Source: REEB95 sp050729835
GTDB lineage: Bacteria; Pseudomonadota; Alphaproteobacteria; ATCC43930; CGMCC-115725
Assembly: GCA_050729835.1 (NCBI GenBank)
Contig: JBOHLS010000037.1
Coordinates: 1 to 18,491, forward strand
Length of the DNA: 18,491 nucleotides
Direction of reading: 5' to 3'
Shown here: positions 7,117-15,045 of the stretch, one piece after another
How the letters are laid out: every line of letters starts with the position of its first letter
Numbering within the stretch: the stretch's first letter is position 1
Position numbers and translations under genes: made by a program
The notes under the pieces: generated by a model
Database searches by the model: none
What the model was told of the DNA's origin: nothing
Seen by the model: only the letters and a program-made list of their open reading frames with translations

Positions 7117-8427
7117 ATGAGCCAGCCGCCCGCCAAAACCTCCGGGGCCGCCTTCGTCGGCGGCCCCGCACTGCATCCGCAATTCGACACCTTGGCCCGG
7201 GAGCTACACGCGCGGCCCTACGGCGTCGTCGAGGCGCCGGCGCGAATCATCCATTTCGCGCTGACCGGCGGCGACAGCGCCACGGAGCGTGCCGGCCTGA
7301 CGCGACTCTGCACCGCTTACGACGTGCCGCCGCCGCCGGCCGGCGCATCGCACGTCCAGCTCGCCTGCGAGGGGCTGCACCTCACCTGGGAACGGCACGC
7401 TGAATTCGCCACCTATACGTTCGTCTTGCCGTGGCACGGCAGCGCACTGTTCGAGCCGGTCAACGCCCTGCCGCTGCCGCACGACTGGATCGCCGGCTTG
7501 CGCGGCCAGGTGGTTGCCGCGGTGCAGATGGCGCTGACCGCCGGCGAGCCGCCGGCGCCGGCTGCCGTGGCCGCGTTGTTCGAGGGCGGCAACATCGTCG
7601 GCGGCTTCGCCGCCGGCGGCTTGGCGCAGCTGTGGACCGATTTGCGGCCCGACCGCGACAATTTCGTCCGCATGATCGCGCATGGCGGCACCATGACGTC
7701 GCCGCGCCAGGCCGGGCGGCTGGTGCAGCGGCTGCTCGAGATCGAGACCTATACGATGATGGCGCTGCTGGCGCTGCCGCTGGCGCGCGAGATCAATCCG
7801 GCGGTGACGGCGATCGAGCGAAATCTCGCCGGCATCGCCGAGGCGACCACCGGCGTCGAGGCGCTCGAGGACGAGCAGGCGCTGCTCAAGCGTCTCTCCG
7901 GCCTGGCCGCGGAGCTGGCGATGCTCGGCGCGCGCACGCCCTATCGCTTCGGCGCGGCGCGCGCCTATTACGCGCTGGTGCAGAAGCGCATCGAGGAGTT
8001 GCGCGAGCGGCGCATCGAGGGCCGCCAGACCGTCGGCGAATTCATGGAGCGCCGCCTGTCGCCGGCGATGCGCACCTGCGAGACGATGGAGCAGCGGCTC
8101 GAGGCGCTGTCCGAGCGCGTGGCGCGCGCCAGCGACATGCTGCGCACCCGCATCGATGTCACGCTGGCGGCGCAGAATCGCGATCTGCTGCTGTCGATGA
8201 ACCGCCGCGCCCGCTTGCAGCTCCGCCTGCAACAGACCGTCGAGTTCTTTTCGATCGCTGCGATCACCTATTACGGCGCCGGTCTGGTCGGCGACGTCGC
8301 GCACGGCGCTACGGCGCTCGGCCATGCGGTCGACGAGCCGCTGGTCGTCGCCGTGTCGGTGCCAATCATCGGCGGATTGCTGCTCATCGGATTGTGGGCG
8401 TTCCACAAATGGCTGGGCCGCGATTGA
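7117..8427 (+). CDS. DUF3422 family membrane protein
   Basis: A 436-residue protein of a conserved family without known function, frequent in alphaproteobacteria. The N-terminus HPQFDTLARELHARPYGVV carries the family's characteristic E-HARP motif. The middle is an alpha-helical, charge-rich region (about 215-370, many Glu/Arg repeats) likely to form coiled coils. Two hydrophobic helices close the protein (about 376-394 and 409-430), ending in a short basic tail, so it is probably anchored in the inner membrane with a large soluble domain. The ATG at 7117 has no clear ribosome binding site; TATGCT at 7103-7108 could be a -10 giving a nearly leaderless message. It starts 25 bp after the sensor kinase, but a shared function is not shown. 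Confidence 0.85.
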   Translation: MSQPPAKTSGAAFVGGPALHPQFDTLARELHARPYGVVEAPARIIHFALTGGDSATERAGLTRLCTAYDVPPPPAGASHVQLACEGLHLTWERHAEFATYTFVLPWHGSALFEPVNALPLPHDWIAGLRGQVVAAVQMALTAGEPPAPAAVAALFEGGNIVGGFAAGGLAQLWTDLRPDRDNFVRMIAHGGTMTSPRQAGRLVQRLLEIETYTMMALLALPLAREINPAVTAIERNLAGIAEATTGVEALEDEQALLKRLSGLAAELAMLGARTPYRFGAARAYYALVQKRIEELRERRIEGRQTVGEFMERRLSPAMRTCETMEQRLEALSERVARASDMLRTRIDVTLAAQNRDLLLSMNRRARLQLRLQQTVEFFSIAAITYYGAGLVGDVAHGATALGHAVDEPLVVAVSVPIIGGLLLIGLWAFHKWLGRD

Positions 8428-8443
8428 GCGCGGGAGGCACGGG

Positions 8444-9352
8444 ATGACGACCAAACCAGCGATGGCGCCGCCGGCACGGATCGCCGTCATCGGCCTCGGC
8501 AACATGGGCGTGCCGATGGGCTCTTGCTTGGTCCGCGCCGGCTATCGCGTCACCGGCTTCGATACTGCCGCGCCGGCGCGGCAGCGTTTTGCCGCCGCCG
8601 GCGGCGAAGTCGCCGATACGCTGGCGGCGGCGGTGGCGTCGGCCGCGCTGGTCGTCACCATGCTGCCCAACGGCAAGATTGTGCGCGACGTGGTCCAGGC
8701 GATGCGCGCGCATCTGCCACCGGGCCGCGCGATCGTCGACATGAGCTCGTCCGATCCGGTGGGGACGCGGGCGCTGGGCGAGGAATTGCTGCGTGCTGGC
8801 TTCGAGTTCGCCGACGCGCCGGTCTCGGGCGGCGTCAAGCGGGCGGTGGACGGCTCGCTGGCGATCATGGTCGGCGGCGCGGCCGCGACCGTTGACAGCA
8901 TCCAGCCGGTGCTGGCGGCGATGGGCCGCGTGATCTTCCGCACCGGCGATCTCGGCTCGGGTCACGCGATGAAGGCGCTCAATAATTACGTCTCCGCCGC
9001 CGGTCTGGTCGCCGCCGTCGAGGCGATCGCCATCGGCCGCCGCTTCGGACTCGATCCGGCGCTGATGACCGACATCCTCAACGCCTCGACCGGCCGCAAC
9101 AACACCACCGAGGTCAAGCTCAAGCCATTCATCCTGTCGGAAACCTTCAACGCCGGGTTTCCGCTGCGGCTGATGGCCAAGGACGTGCGCACGGCCGACG
9201 ATCTGGCGCATGCGGTCGGCGTGCCGGCACCCTTAGCCGATGCCGTTGCCGACCTGTGGGACGCGGCGGCCGGCGCGCTGCCGGACGGCACCGATCACAC
9301 CGCGGTCGGCCGCTATCTCGTCAAGCTGCCGGCGACAAAGGCCAAGGTTTAG
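8444..9352 (+). CDS. 3-hydroxyisobutyrate dehydrogenase family NAD(P)-dependent oxidoreductase
   Basis: A 302-residue beta-hydroxyacid dehydrogenase. The Rossmann motif GLGNMGVPMG is at residues 17-26. The substrate-binding segment DAPVSGG (124-130) and catalytic Lys177 with Asn181 in GHAMKALNN are all present, so it should be active. Family members oxidise 3-hydroxyisobutyrate, tartronate semialdehyde or related hydroxy acids, and the motifs here do not separate them. GGGAGG (8432-8437) supports the ATG at 8444; an in-frame ATG at 8462 is an alternative. It begins 16 bp after the DUF3422 gene and converges on the hydrolase gene with a 4-bp overlap of stop codons. It could use products of the neighbouring catabolic operons, but this is inference. 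Confidence 0.88.
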   Translation: MTTKPAMAPPARIAVIGLGNMGVPMGSCLVRAGYRVTGFDTAAPARQRFAAAGGEVADTLAAAVASAALVVTMLPNGKIVRDVVQAMRAHLPPGRAIVDMSSSDPVGTRALGEELLRAGFEFADAPVSGGVKRAVDGSLAIMVGGAAATVDSIQPVLAAMGRVIFRTGDLGSGHAMKALNNYVSAAGLVAAVEAIAIGRRFGLDPALMTDILNASTGRNNTTEVKLKPFILSETFNAGFPLRLMAKDVRTADDLAHAVGVPAPLADAVADLWDAAAGALPDGTDHTAVGRYLVKLPATKAKV

Positions 9353-10149
9353 GCGATCGGGTCGGCGTCGAGCCTGACGGCGATGCCTTCGAGCACGCGG
9401 CTCGATGCCGGATAGCGCTGCATCACCAGCGGATCGTGACCCGGAATGATGTGCCGCGGCGAGCTCGCCAATCGCTGCAAGGTGCGATGGCCTTCGAGCA
9501 TGTCGGCGACGTTGTAGACGATCGGAAAGGCGCGGCCCTGGTCGAGATGGGCATAGAGATGCGCCGCGTCGGAGGCGAGCACGACCCAGCCGCGCCGCGT
9601 CATCACCCGCAGCGACTGCAAGCCCATGGTATGGCCGCCGATGAAATGCAGCCACAGGCCGGGCGCGATCTCCTCGGCACCATTGTGAAATTGCACTCGG
9701 CCGGCGAACAGCCGCCGCACCATGCCGACCACGTCGTCGGCCTCGAAACCACCGCGGACGGTCTCATGGCACATGCAGCGGCCGGTGACGAACTGCATCT
9801 CGCGGTCCTGGATGTGGAACGTCGCGTTCGGGAACAGGTTGAGATTGCCGGCGTGGTCGTAATGCATGTGGGTGACGATCACGTCCGCGACCCGCGCCGG
9901 ATCGATGCCGAGATCCTTGAGCCCGTCGGCCGGCGAGCGCAGCAGCTCGCGTTGGCGCTGGCGCGCCTGTGCCGCGCCGAAGCCGGTGTCGACGACGAAG
10001 GTCCGGCCGCCGCCGCTCACCGTCCAGACGAAATAGTCGATCGGCATCGGCCCGTCATGCGGATCGCCGCCGAGGAAGTTCTCGCTGGCGCGGCGGCCGT
10101 GCCGGGCATAGCGAATGGCGTGGATCTCGTAGTGTGGTGTGTCGGGCAT
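9349..10149 (-). CDS. metallo-beta-lactamase-fold hydrolase, N-acyl-homoserine lactonase-like
   Basis: A 266-residue metal-dependent hydrolase. The dinuclear zinc site is complete: His94, His96, Asp98 and His99 in THMHYDHAGN, His173 in GGHTMGLQSL, Asp194 in ASDAAH and His238 in IIPGHDP. The layout and length match the AiiA/AttM lactonase branch, which opens lactone rings, rather than true beta-lactamases; no signal peptide is seen, so it is cytoplasmic. AAGGA (minus strand, 10157-10161) supports the ATG at 10149. It starts 14 bp after the last transporter gene in the same direction, so it is probably the terminal gene of the importer operon. That makes hydrolysis of the imported compound (a lactone or ester) more likely than quorum quenching. 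Confidence 0.85.
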   Translation of the reverse strand: MPDTPHYEIHAIRYARHGRRASENFLGGDPHDGPMPIDYFVWTVSGGGRTFVVDTGFGAAQARQRQRELLRSPADGLKDLGIDPARVADVIVTHMHYDHAGNLNLFPNATFHIQDREMQFVTGRCMCHETVRGGFEADDVVGMVRRLFAGRVQFHNGAEEIAPGLWLHFIGGHTMGLQSLRVMTRRGWVVLASDAAHLYAHLDQGRAFPIVYNVADMLEGHRTLQRLASSPRHIIPGHDPLVMQRYPASSRVLEGIAVRLDADPIA

Positions 10150-10163
10150 GATTGCGTCCTTGT

Positions 10164-10832
10164 CTATGAGCCGGCCGAGACCACGCCGCGCTCGATGGCG
10201 AAGACCCGGTCGAACAGATCCTTGGCGTGGATCTCGCTGGATTCCGCCATCAGCACGGCGAGTCCGGTTTCCTTGAGCTTCAGCAGGATGTCGCCGAAGC
10301 GCTGCGCAACGACGGGCGCCAACCCTTCAAAGGGTTCGTCGAGCAGGAGAAGCTTGGTGCCGTACATCAGCGCCCGTGCCAGGGCGAGCATCTTCTGCTG
10401 GCCGCCGCTCAGCTGATTGGCCGGCCGCCTGGCATTGGCCGCGACCTCGGGCATCAACTCGTAAATCCACCGCAGCCGTTCGGCGGTCTCGCCCGCGCCG
10501 GTAATCCACGCCGGCAGTAGGATGTTCTCCTCGGCGCTCAGATGCGGCATGAGCCGGCGGTCTTCCGGCAGATAGCCGATGCCGAGATGGGCGCGCCGGA
10601 AAGCCGGCGCCGCTCGCAGATCGCCGCCGTCGAACCGGATCGCGCCGTCGCGCGCCGGAATCAGGCCCATCACCGCGCGCATGAAAGTCGTCTTGCCGGC
10701 GCCGTTGCGCCCAACTAGGCCGCACATCTTGCGCGCCGGCACGGCGAGCGTCACGCCGCGCAGGATATTCGCCGGACCGATGTCGACATTGAGGCCGTTG
10801 ACGGCGAGGGCAGTGTCGTCCGGCGCCATCAT
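10164..10832 (-). CDS. livF: HAAT-family ABC transporter ATP-binding protein (LivF type)
   Basis: A 222-residue ATPase that, paired with the LivG-type ATPase, drives uptake through the two permeases. Walker A GRNGAGKTT is at 41-49, the Q-loop region reads YLPEDRRLMPHLSAEENI (88-105, the usual LivF style), the signature LSGGQ is at 141-145, and Walker B LLLLDEP at 161-167. Where LivF proteins usually read LLVEQN after the D-loop, this one has LMAESSE (194-200), so the switch-loop residue is altered. It is slightly shorter than the usual 230-240 residues. The first of two ATG codons (10832) overlaps the LivG stop as ATGA, indicating translational coupling. Confidence 0.88.
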   Translation of the reverse strand: MMAPDDTALAVNGLNVDIGPANILRGVTLAVPARKMCGLVGRNGAGKTTFMRAVMGLIPARDGAIRFDGGDLRAAPAFRRAHLGIGYLPEDRRLMPHLSAEENILLPAWITGAGETAERLRWIYELMPEVAANARRPANQLSGGQQKMLALARALMYGTKLLLLDEPFEGLAPVVAQRFGDILLKLKETGLAVLMAESSEIHAKDLFDRVFAIERGVVSAGS

Positions 10833-11596
10833 GGCGGCGCGCCGAAGCGATAGCGTTCGCCGATGATGTAGCGGCGGACCTGGGGATCGGCGATGACGCG
10901 CCGCGGCACGTCGTCGGCAACGATGGTGCCCTCGTAAAAGGCGAGCAGGCGCGTCGCGAAACGGGCGACGATCTCCATGTCGTGCTCGACGAACAGGATG
11001 GTGACTTTCTGATCGCGCAGCGCCGCGACGATCACGTCCATGATCGCGAATTTCTCCTCGACGCTGACGCCGCTGGTCGGCTCGTCGAGCAGGAGCAGCT
11101 GCGGCCGATGCACCGTCGCCATGGCGATGTCGATCAGCTTGCGCACGCCTTGCGACACCTGGCCGGCCAGCTGATCGCGGTGTCCGGCGATGCTGAAGCG
11201 TTCCAGGATCTGCGTCGCGGCGGCGACCAGCTCGGCGCGGCGCAGCGGCCGCCACACAGGGAAGGTGCCGTCATGGGCGATGCCGAGCGCGATCAGCACG
11301 TTGTCGAAGGCGGTCGCGGTCGCGAACAGCTGTGGCACCTGGAAGGAGCGCGAGATGCCGGCGTTGATGATGCTGCGCGGCGGCAGGCCGGTGATGTCGC
11401 GGCCGCCGAAACGGATGATGCCGCGACTCGGCTTGATATAGCCGGTGACCATGTTGACAAAGGTGGTCTTGCCGGCGCCGTTGGCGCCGATGATGCCTAC
11501 GATCTCGTCGCGCGTGACGGCGACGTTGATGTCGGCGGCGGCGACGACCGAGCCGAAACTCTTGTCCAGACCCTGAACGTCGAGGATTGGCTCCAC
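10829..11596 (-). CDS. livG: HAAT-family ABC transporter ATP-binding protein (LivG type)
   Basis: A 255-residue ATPase. Walker A GANGAGKTT is at 37-45, the Q-loop Gln86 in RSFQVPQLF, Walker B LLLLDEP at 167-173 and the switch His205 in FVEHDMEIV. The signature motif is VSQGVRK (147-153) in place of the LSYGQQR usually seen in LivG, keeping the essential Ser and Gly. The C-terminal extension after the H-loop (YEGTIVADDVP ... YIIGERY) is typical of LivG. The GTG start at 11596 is separated from the LivM stop by a single base, so translation is likely coupled. Confidence 0.88.
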   Translation of the reverse strand: MEPILDVQGLDKSFGSVVAAADINVAVTRDEIVGIIGANGAGKTTFVNMVTGYIKPSRGIIRFGGRDITGLPPRSIINAGISRSFQVPQLFATATAFDNVLIALGIAHDGTFPVWRPLRRAELVAAATQILERFSIAGHRDQLAGQVSQGVRKLIDIAMATVHRPQLLLLDEPTSGVSVEEKFAIMDVIVAALRDQKVTILFVEHDMEIVARFATRLLAFYEGTIVADDVPRRVIADPQVRRYIIGERYRFGAPP

Positions 11597-11597
11597 G

Positions 11598-12536
11598 CTA
11601 TGGCGCCCGCGCCCGCCTGCGGAACAACGACCACAACCCGTCGGGCAGGAACATGATGATCAGCAGTAGCGCCACGCCGAGGACCATGTGCCAGAAATGG
11701 GCGGCGTATTGCGCCGCGAAGCTGCGCAGAACCTCGAACAGGATCGAGCCGAAGAACGGCGCCGCGACGCTCGCCGTGCCCCTCAGGACGGCGACGAAGA
11801 CGAACTCGCCCGCCGTCGTCCAATAGGCCAGGTCGGGATCGATGTGGCCGACCGCCATCGCCACTAGTGCGCCGCCGGCGCCGCCGAGGACGCCGGCCAG
11901 CACGTATTTGACGTGGATCGCGCGGCGCACGGAAAATCCCAGATACTCGACGCGGATTTCATTGTCGCGGATCGCGGTGGTGAGATGGCCGGCGGTCGAT
12001 TTCTGGTAGCGGTCGACCACATAGGCTGACGCCAGGACGATGACGGCAGTGAAGGCGAGCAGGACGGCCTGGGCGGTGTCGGCGCCCGGCGCGAAGCCGG
12101 CGAAGGTCGGCACCGAGATGACGAATCCGTCGGTGCTGCCGAGGGTTTCGCTTTTGACCAGAACGCCATAGAGGATCATGGCGAAGGCCAGGCTCAGCAT
12201 CGCGAAGAACAGGTCGCGGTAGCGGGCGAGGAGAAAGCCGATCACGAAGGCGACGAAGCCGGCCACCACCATGCCGAGTAGCACAGCGACGAAAGCGTCG
12301 GTCAGGCCCCAATAGAGATGGGCGAGTCCGACGGCATAGGCGCCGAGGGCGTAATAGAGCGACTGGCCGAAGGAGACCAGGCCGGTCCGCCACAGCACGA
12401 CCAAGCCCAGCACCACCAGCCCCTTGGCCAGGCTGATCGCGACGATGAAGACGATCCAGGCCGGCAGGAAGAAGCCGGCAAGCGCCAGCGCGGCAGCGGC
12501 GACGACCAGCCCCGGAACGGTACGGTCGGCGGCCAT
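11598..12536 (-). CDS. livM: HAAT-family ABC transporter permease (LivM type)
   Basis: A 312-residue inner-membrane permease with about eight to ten hydrophobic helices. The family-typical motif GLVSFGQSLYYALGAY is at about 51-66, and the cytoplasmic coupling segment AIRDNEIRVEYLGFSVR is in the middle of the protein. The C-terminus FLPDGLWSLFRRR is the usual LivM ending. ATG 12536, 5 bp after the LivH stop, was chosen because it gives a family-length protein; the open frame extends far upstream but overlaps LivH. Together with LivH it forms the channel. Confidence 0.88.
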   Translation of the reverse strand: MAADRTVPGLVVAAAALALAGFFLPAWIVFIVAISLAKGLVVLGLVVLWRTGLVSFGQSLYYALGAYAVGLAHLYWGLTDAFVAVLLGMVVAGFVAFVIGFLLARYRDLFFAMLSLAFAMILYGVLVKSETLGSTDGFVISVPTFAGFAPGADTAQAVLLAFTAVIVLASAYVVDRYQKSTAGHLTTAIRDNEIRVEYLGFSVRRAIHVKYVLAGVLGGAGGALVAMAVGHIDPDLAYWTTAGEFVFVAVLRGTASVAAPFFGSILFEVLRSFAAQYAAHFWHMVLGVALLLIIMFLPDGLWSLFRRRARAP

Positions 12537-12541
12537 CTCGC

Positions 12542-13438
12542 TCAGATTCGCCGCAGCTGCGCCGGCCCGAACAAGCCGCGGGGCCGGAAGGCGAGCACAA
12601 GCGACATCACGCCGTAGATCACGAACAGCTCGACCGAGGGCAGCAGGTGGACCGCCGCCGCGTGCGCCAGGCCGACCAGGAGCGAGCCGATGATGGCGCC
12701 GGGGATGCTGCCCATGCCGCCGATGACGACGACGGCGAAAGCGAGGACGATGACCTCGATGCCGATGCCGGGCGAGACCGAGATGATCGGCGCAGTGACC
12801 GCGCCGCCAAGCGCGCCGAGGATCGCGCCGATGATGAAGGTGATCGTGAACAGCCGCGCGACGTTGATGCCGAGGAAGACGCTCATCTCTCGGTCGTGGA
12901 TAACCGCCTGGAGGAACTTGCCGCGGCGGGTGTAATTCAGAATCCACCAGAGAATCCCGCCGGTCACCACCGCGAGCGCGATCAGCAGCAGGTTGTAGTT
13001 GGGGAAGGGCAGCCCGGCGATGTCGGTATTGCCGAGCAACGCGCTGGCCTGATAGGCGAAATACGGATCGGTGCCCCAGATCAGCTGCACCGCGTCCTCA
13101 AGGATCAGCAGCACCGCATAGGTCACGAGCACGATCACGACCTCGTCGCGGTCGTAAAGCCAGCGCAACAATCCGCGCTCGATCAGCAAGCCCAGCGCCG
13201 TGCCGGCGGCGATCGCCGCCGCCGCCAGGACCAGGTAGCTGCCGGCATCGGGCCAGCCACGCTCGAAATAAAGCCCGACGCCCCAGGCGGCGGTATAGGC
13301 GCCGAACGAATAGAAGCCGCCATGCGCGACGTTGAGAACGCGCATGACACCGAGGATGAGCGTCAGACCGACCGCGACAAGAAACAGCCAGGATGCATAG
13401 ACGAGACCGTCAACGACGATGGCGACAAAGGTGAGCAT
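12542..13438 (-). CDS. livH: HAAT-family ABC transporter permease (LivH type)
   Basis: A 298-residue inner-membrane permease, predicted all-helical with about eight membrane segments. The N-terminal family motif LNVAHGGFYSFGAYTAAW is at about 34-51, and VIGGMGSIPGAIIGSLLVG near 236-254 is the conserved C-terminal loop. Its length matches LivH proteins (about 290-310). ATG 13438 lies 60 bp after the binding-protein stop, with a hairpin in the gap and only a weak upstream AAGG. I infer that the permeases are made at a lower level than the binding protein. Confidence 0.88.
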   Translation of the reverse strand: MLTFVAIVVDGLVYASWLFLVAVGLTLILGVMRVLNVAHGGFYSFGAYTAAWGVGLYFERGWPDAGSYLVLAAAAIAAGTALGLLIERGLLRWLYDRDEVVIVLVTYAVLLILEDAVQLIWGTDPYFAYQASALLGNTDIAGLPFPNYNLLLIALAVVTGGILWWILNYTRRGKFLQAVIHDREMSVFLGINVARLFTITFIIGAILGALGGAVTAPIISVSPGIGIEVIVLAFAVVVIGGMGSIPGAIIGSLLVGLAHAAAVHLLPSVELFVIYGVMSLVLAFRPRGLFGPAQLRRI

Positions 13439-13460
13439 GCCGGCCTTGAATGCGCTCCGT

Positions 13461-13489
13461 GCGGGCCGGAAGCCGCGCCTCCGGCCCGC
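13461..13489 (-). terminator. hairpin between binding-protein and permease genes
   Basis: A perfect 10-bp inverted repeat, GCGGGCCGGA (13461-13470) and TCCGGCCCGC (13480-13489), has a 9-nt loop and no T-tract in the direction of transcription. Such hairpins commonly sit between the binding-protein and permease genes of ABC operons, where they stabilise the upstream message or weaken read-through. I therefore read it as an attenuating or stabilising stem, not a full terminator. Confidence 0.6.
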
Positions 13490-13498
13490 CCGACGGCG

Positions 13499-14857
13499 TT
13501 AGCTGCACTTGGCGCCTTTCATGCCGCCTTTGATCCAATCGGCGCTTTTCACGCCCGGCGGCGGGTTGACGCACCACTCGGGGTAATAGACGACGTTGGT
13601 GATTTCGGGCGTGTCGGTCTTCTTGTCGAACTTGAACTCGCCGTAGGCGGTTTCCGTCACCGCCTGGTGCCCGTCACCCAGCGCCATGTCGACATACCCG
13701 CCGAACGAATCGTATTTGAGCCCGGTGAGCGCCGCGCGCACTGCGTCCGTCGTCGGCAGCCCTTTGCCGGTGGCGGCCTTGTCGTAGGCGATTTTCAGAC
13801 CGAGGATCGCCTGCGCGATCTGATAGGCGGAATAGACCGGCGGCGTGTTATAGCGGTCCTGGAAGCTCTTGCGGAACCAGTCGTTGAGCGCGTCCTTGTG
13901 CGCCAACACGCCATAGGGACCGCGGGCGCCGAGGATGACGCCGTTGGGAATTTTGCCGCGGAGCCGGAACATCGTCGTCTCGCCGGTGGTCAGCACCAGA
14001 CGCGACTTTTTCTCCAGCCCGCGCGCCGACGCCTGGAGCATGAAGCTCTCGAGGTCGCCGCCCCACAGACTGCTGTGGACGATGTCGGGCCGGTCGACGA
14101 GCAGGGTCGAGATCTCGGCGTCGTACTGGCCGGCGAAGAGCTTGGGGAATTCCGACACCATGTCCTTGTCGCTCGGGAACAGGACCTTCATTGAGCCGTC
14201 GAAATCGCGCCAGGAATCCTGGCCCCAGGCATAGTTCTGGTTGATGCCGGCGTAGCTCTTGCTCTTCGGAAATTTCGCCTTGAGGTAGCGGGCGGCGGCA
14301 ACGTTATCCATGGTCGCGGTCGCGCTGGTCCGGAAGACGTAATTGTACTTGGCGTCCTCGAAGATGCGCGGGGTGCCGCAATCGAAGAACACCGTCAGCA
14401 TTTTGAGCTCTTCGGCCACCGGCGCCACGGCGAGGCAGCTGCCGGACGAGATGTAGCCGACGACGGCGTTGACGTTCTGCCGCTGCACCAAGTTGCGGAA
14501 GTTTTGCACGACTTCGGTCGTCGAGCCCGCCTCATCGACGATGACCTCCTGCGCTTCGGCACCGCCGAAGCCTTTCGTGTTGTAAGGCGCCGGCAACGCG
14601 CCTTTGTTGATCGCTTCGATCACGAGTTCGGCCGCGTTGCGCGCCGGGATGCCGAACGGCCCTGCCGCCGGACCCGAAAGGAAAGTCACGATCCCGAGCT
14701 TCAGCGTCGGCGCCGCCGCCGGTGCCGGCGCGGGTGTGCTTTGCGCCGCGGCCGTTCCCATTCCGATCGACAGCGCGCCGATCAATCCGGCGCCGAGAAG
14801 CAGCGACTTCAATCCGCTCCGCGCGACGCGAGTCAGCGGCCAATCCATTCCTTGCAT
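13499..14857 (-). CDS. periplasmic substrate-binding protein of the HAAT ABC importer
   Basis: A 452-residue type-1 periplasmic binding protein. The N-terminus is a signal peptide (basic start, hydrophobic core LLLGAGLIGALSIG, probable cleavage after TAAA near residue 38), followed by an Ala/Pro linker and the mature start LKLGIVTFLSGPAAGPFGIP. The first domain contains VNAVVGYISSGSCLAVAPVAEE, the usual ligand-binding strand of this fold. It is longer than LivK/LivJ (about 370) and has a C-terminal tail with two cysteines (EWCVNPP ... KGAKCS). The ligand cannot be read from sequence; relatives bind amino acids, amides, urea or aromatic acids. AGGGAGGG (minus strand, 14864-14871) fixes ATG 14857 as the start. 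It is first in a six-gene operon and divergent from the lyase operon. Confidence 0.88.
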   Translation of the reverse strand: MQGMDWPLTRVARSGLKSLLLGAGLIGALSIGMGTAAAQSTPAPAPAAAPTLKLGIVTFLSGPAAGPFGIPARNAAELVIEAINKGALPAPYNTKGFGGAEAQEVIVDEAGSTTEVVQNFRNLVQRQNVNAVVGYISSGSCLAVAPVAEELKMLTVFFDCGTPRIFEDAKYNYVFRTSATATMDNVAAARYLKAKFPKSKSYAGINQNYAWGQDSWRDFDGSMKVLFPSDKDMVSEFPKLFAGQYDAEISTLLVDRPDIVHSSLWGGDLESFMLQASARGLEKKSRLVLTTGETTMFRLRGKIPNGVILGARGPYGVLAHKDALNDWFRKSFQDRYNTPPVYSAYQIAQAILGLKIAYDKAATGKGLPTTDAVRAALTGLKYDSFGGYVDMALGDGHQAVTETAYGEFKFDKKTDTPEITNVVYYPEWCVNPPPGVKSADWIKGGMKGAKCS

Positions 14858-14896
14858 GGGTTTCCCTCCCTAGGATTCTGCTTCTTAATTCTTCGG

Positions 14897-14941
14897 CCGT
14901 TGGGCACCTTTTCGCGGGCTTTCGCGGCTTTTGTCCAACGG
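14897..14941. promoter_or_regulatory. inverted repeat in the importer leader
   Basis: CCGTTGG (14897-14903) and CCAACGG (14935-14941) form a perfect 7-bp dyad with a 31-bp spacer. The spacer contains a near-duplicated TTTCGCGGGC / TTTCGCGGC. It lies 40-84 bp upstream of the binding-protein start and could be an operator pair or a leader stem. Confidence 0.35.
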
Positions 14942-14960
14942 TAGTATTCGCCGGTGGCGC

Positions 14961-14984
14961 CCGCAACCCCGATCGAGGTTGCGG
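14961..14984. promoter_or_regulatory. 24-bp near-perfect palindrome between the divergent operons
   Basis: Arms CCGCAACC (14961-14968) and GGTTGCGG (14977-14984) flank CGATCG (14970-14975); only the base pair 14969/14976 breaks the symmetry. It sits almost midway between the two divergent start codons, which fits an operator for one regulator controlling both operons. No regulator gene is next to it in this window. A transcribed hairpin is the alternative. Confidence 0.45.
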
Positions 14985-15004
14985 CGGAAACCGGTCCAGC
15001 GGGG

Positions 15005-15026
15005 CTTTGCCGAGCGGCCGGCAAAG
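15005..15026. promoter_or_regulatory. second perfect dyad between the divergent operons
   Basis: CTTTGCCG (15005-15012) and CGGCAAAG (15019-15026) form a perfect 8-bp inverted repeat around a 6-bp centre. It lies 21 bp from the 24-bp palindrome and about 70 bp upstream of the lyase start, so it could be an operator or a hairpin in the 5' region of the importer message. Confidence 0.4.
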
Positions 15027-15045
15027 AGGGATAATTCGGCCGACC

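Noticed and set aside
4959..7190. A 743-codon open frame on the minus strand
   Set aside because: It lies opposite the hybrid kinase, whose domains are unmistakable. The antisense protein is rich in Arg, Ala, Asp and His, with no recognisable motif, as expected of a GC-rich shadow frame.
7204..8505. A 433-codon minus-strand open frame opposite the DUF3422 gene
   Set aside because: It has the same shadow pattern, and the sense strand protein shows conserved family sequence and membrane helices.
9349..10149. Reading the lactonase-like hydrolase as a quorum-quenching enzyme
   Set aside because: The zinc motif fits, but the operon position behind an importer argues for a catabolic role; no LuxI/LuxR genes are present.
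12647..14194. A 515-codon plus-strand open frame across the LivH and binding-protein genes
   Set aside because: It spans two real genes and their intergenic hairpin on the other strand and has low-complexity charged composition; it is a shadow frame.
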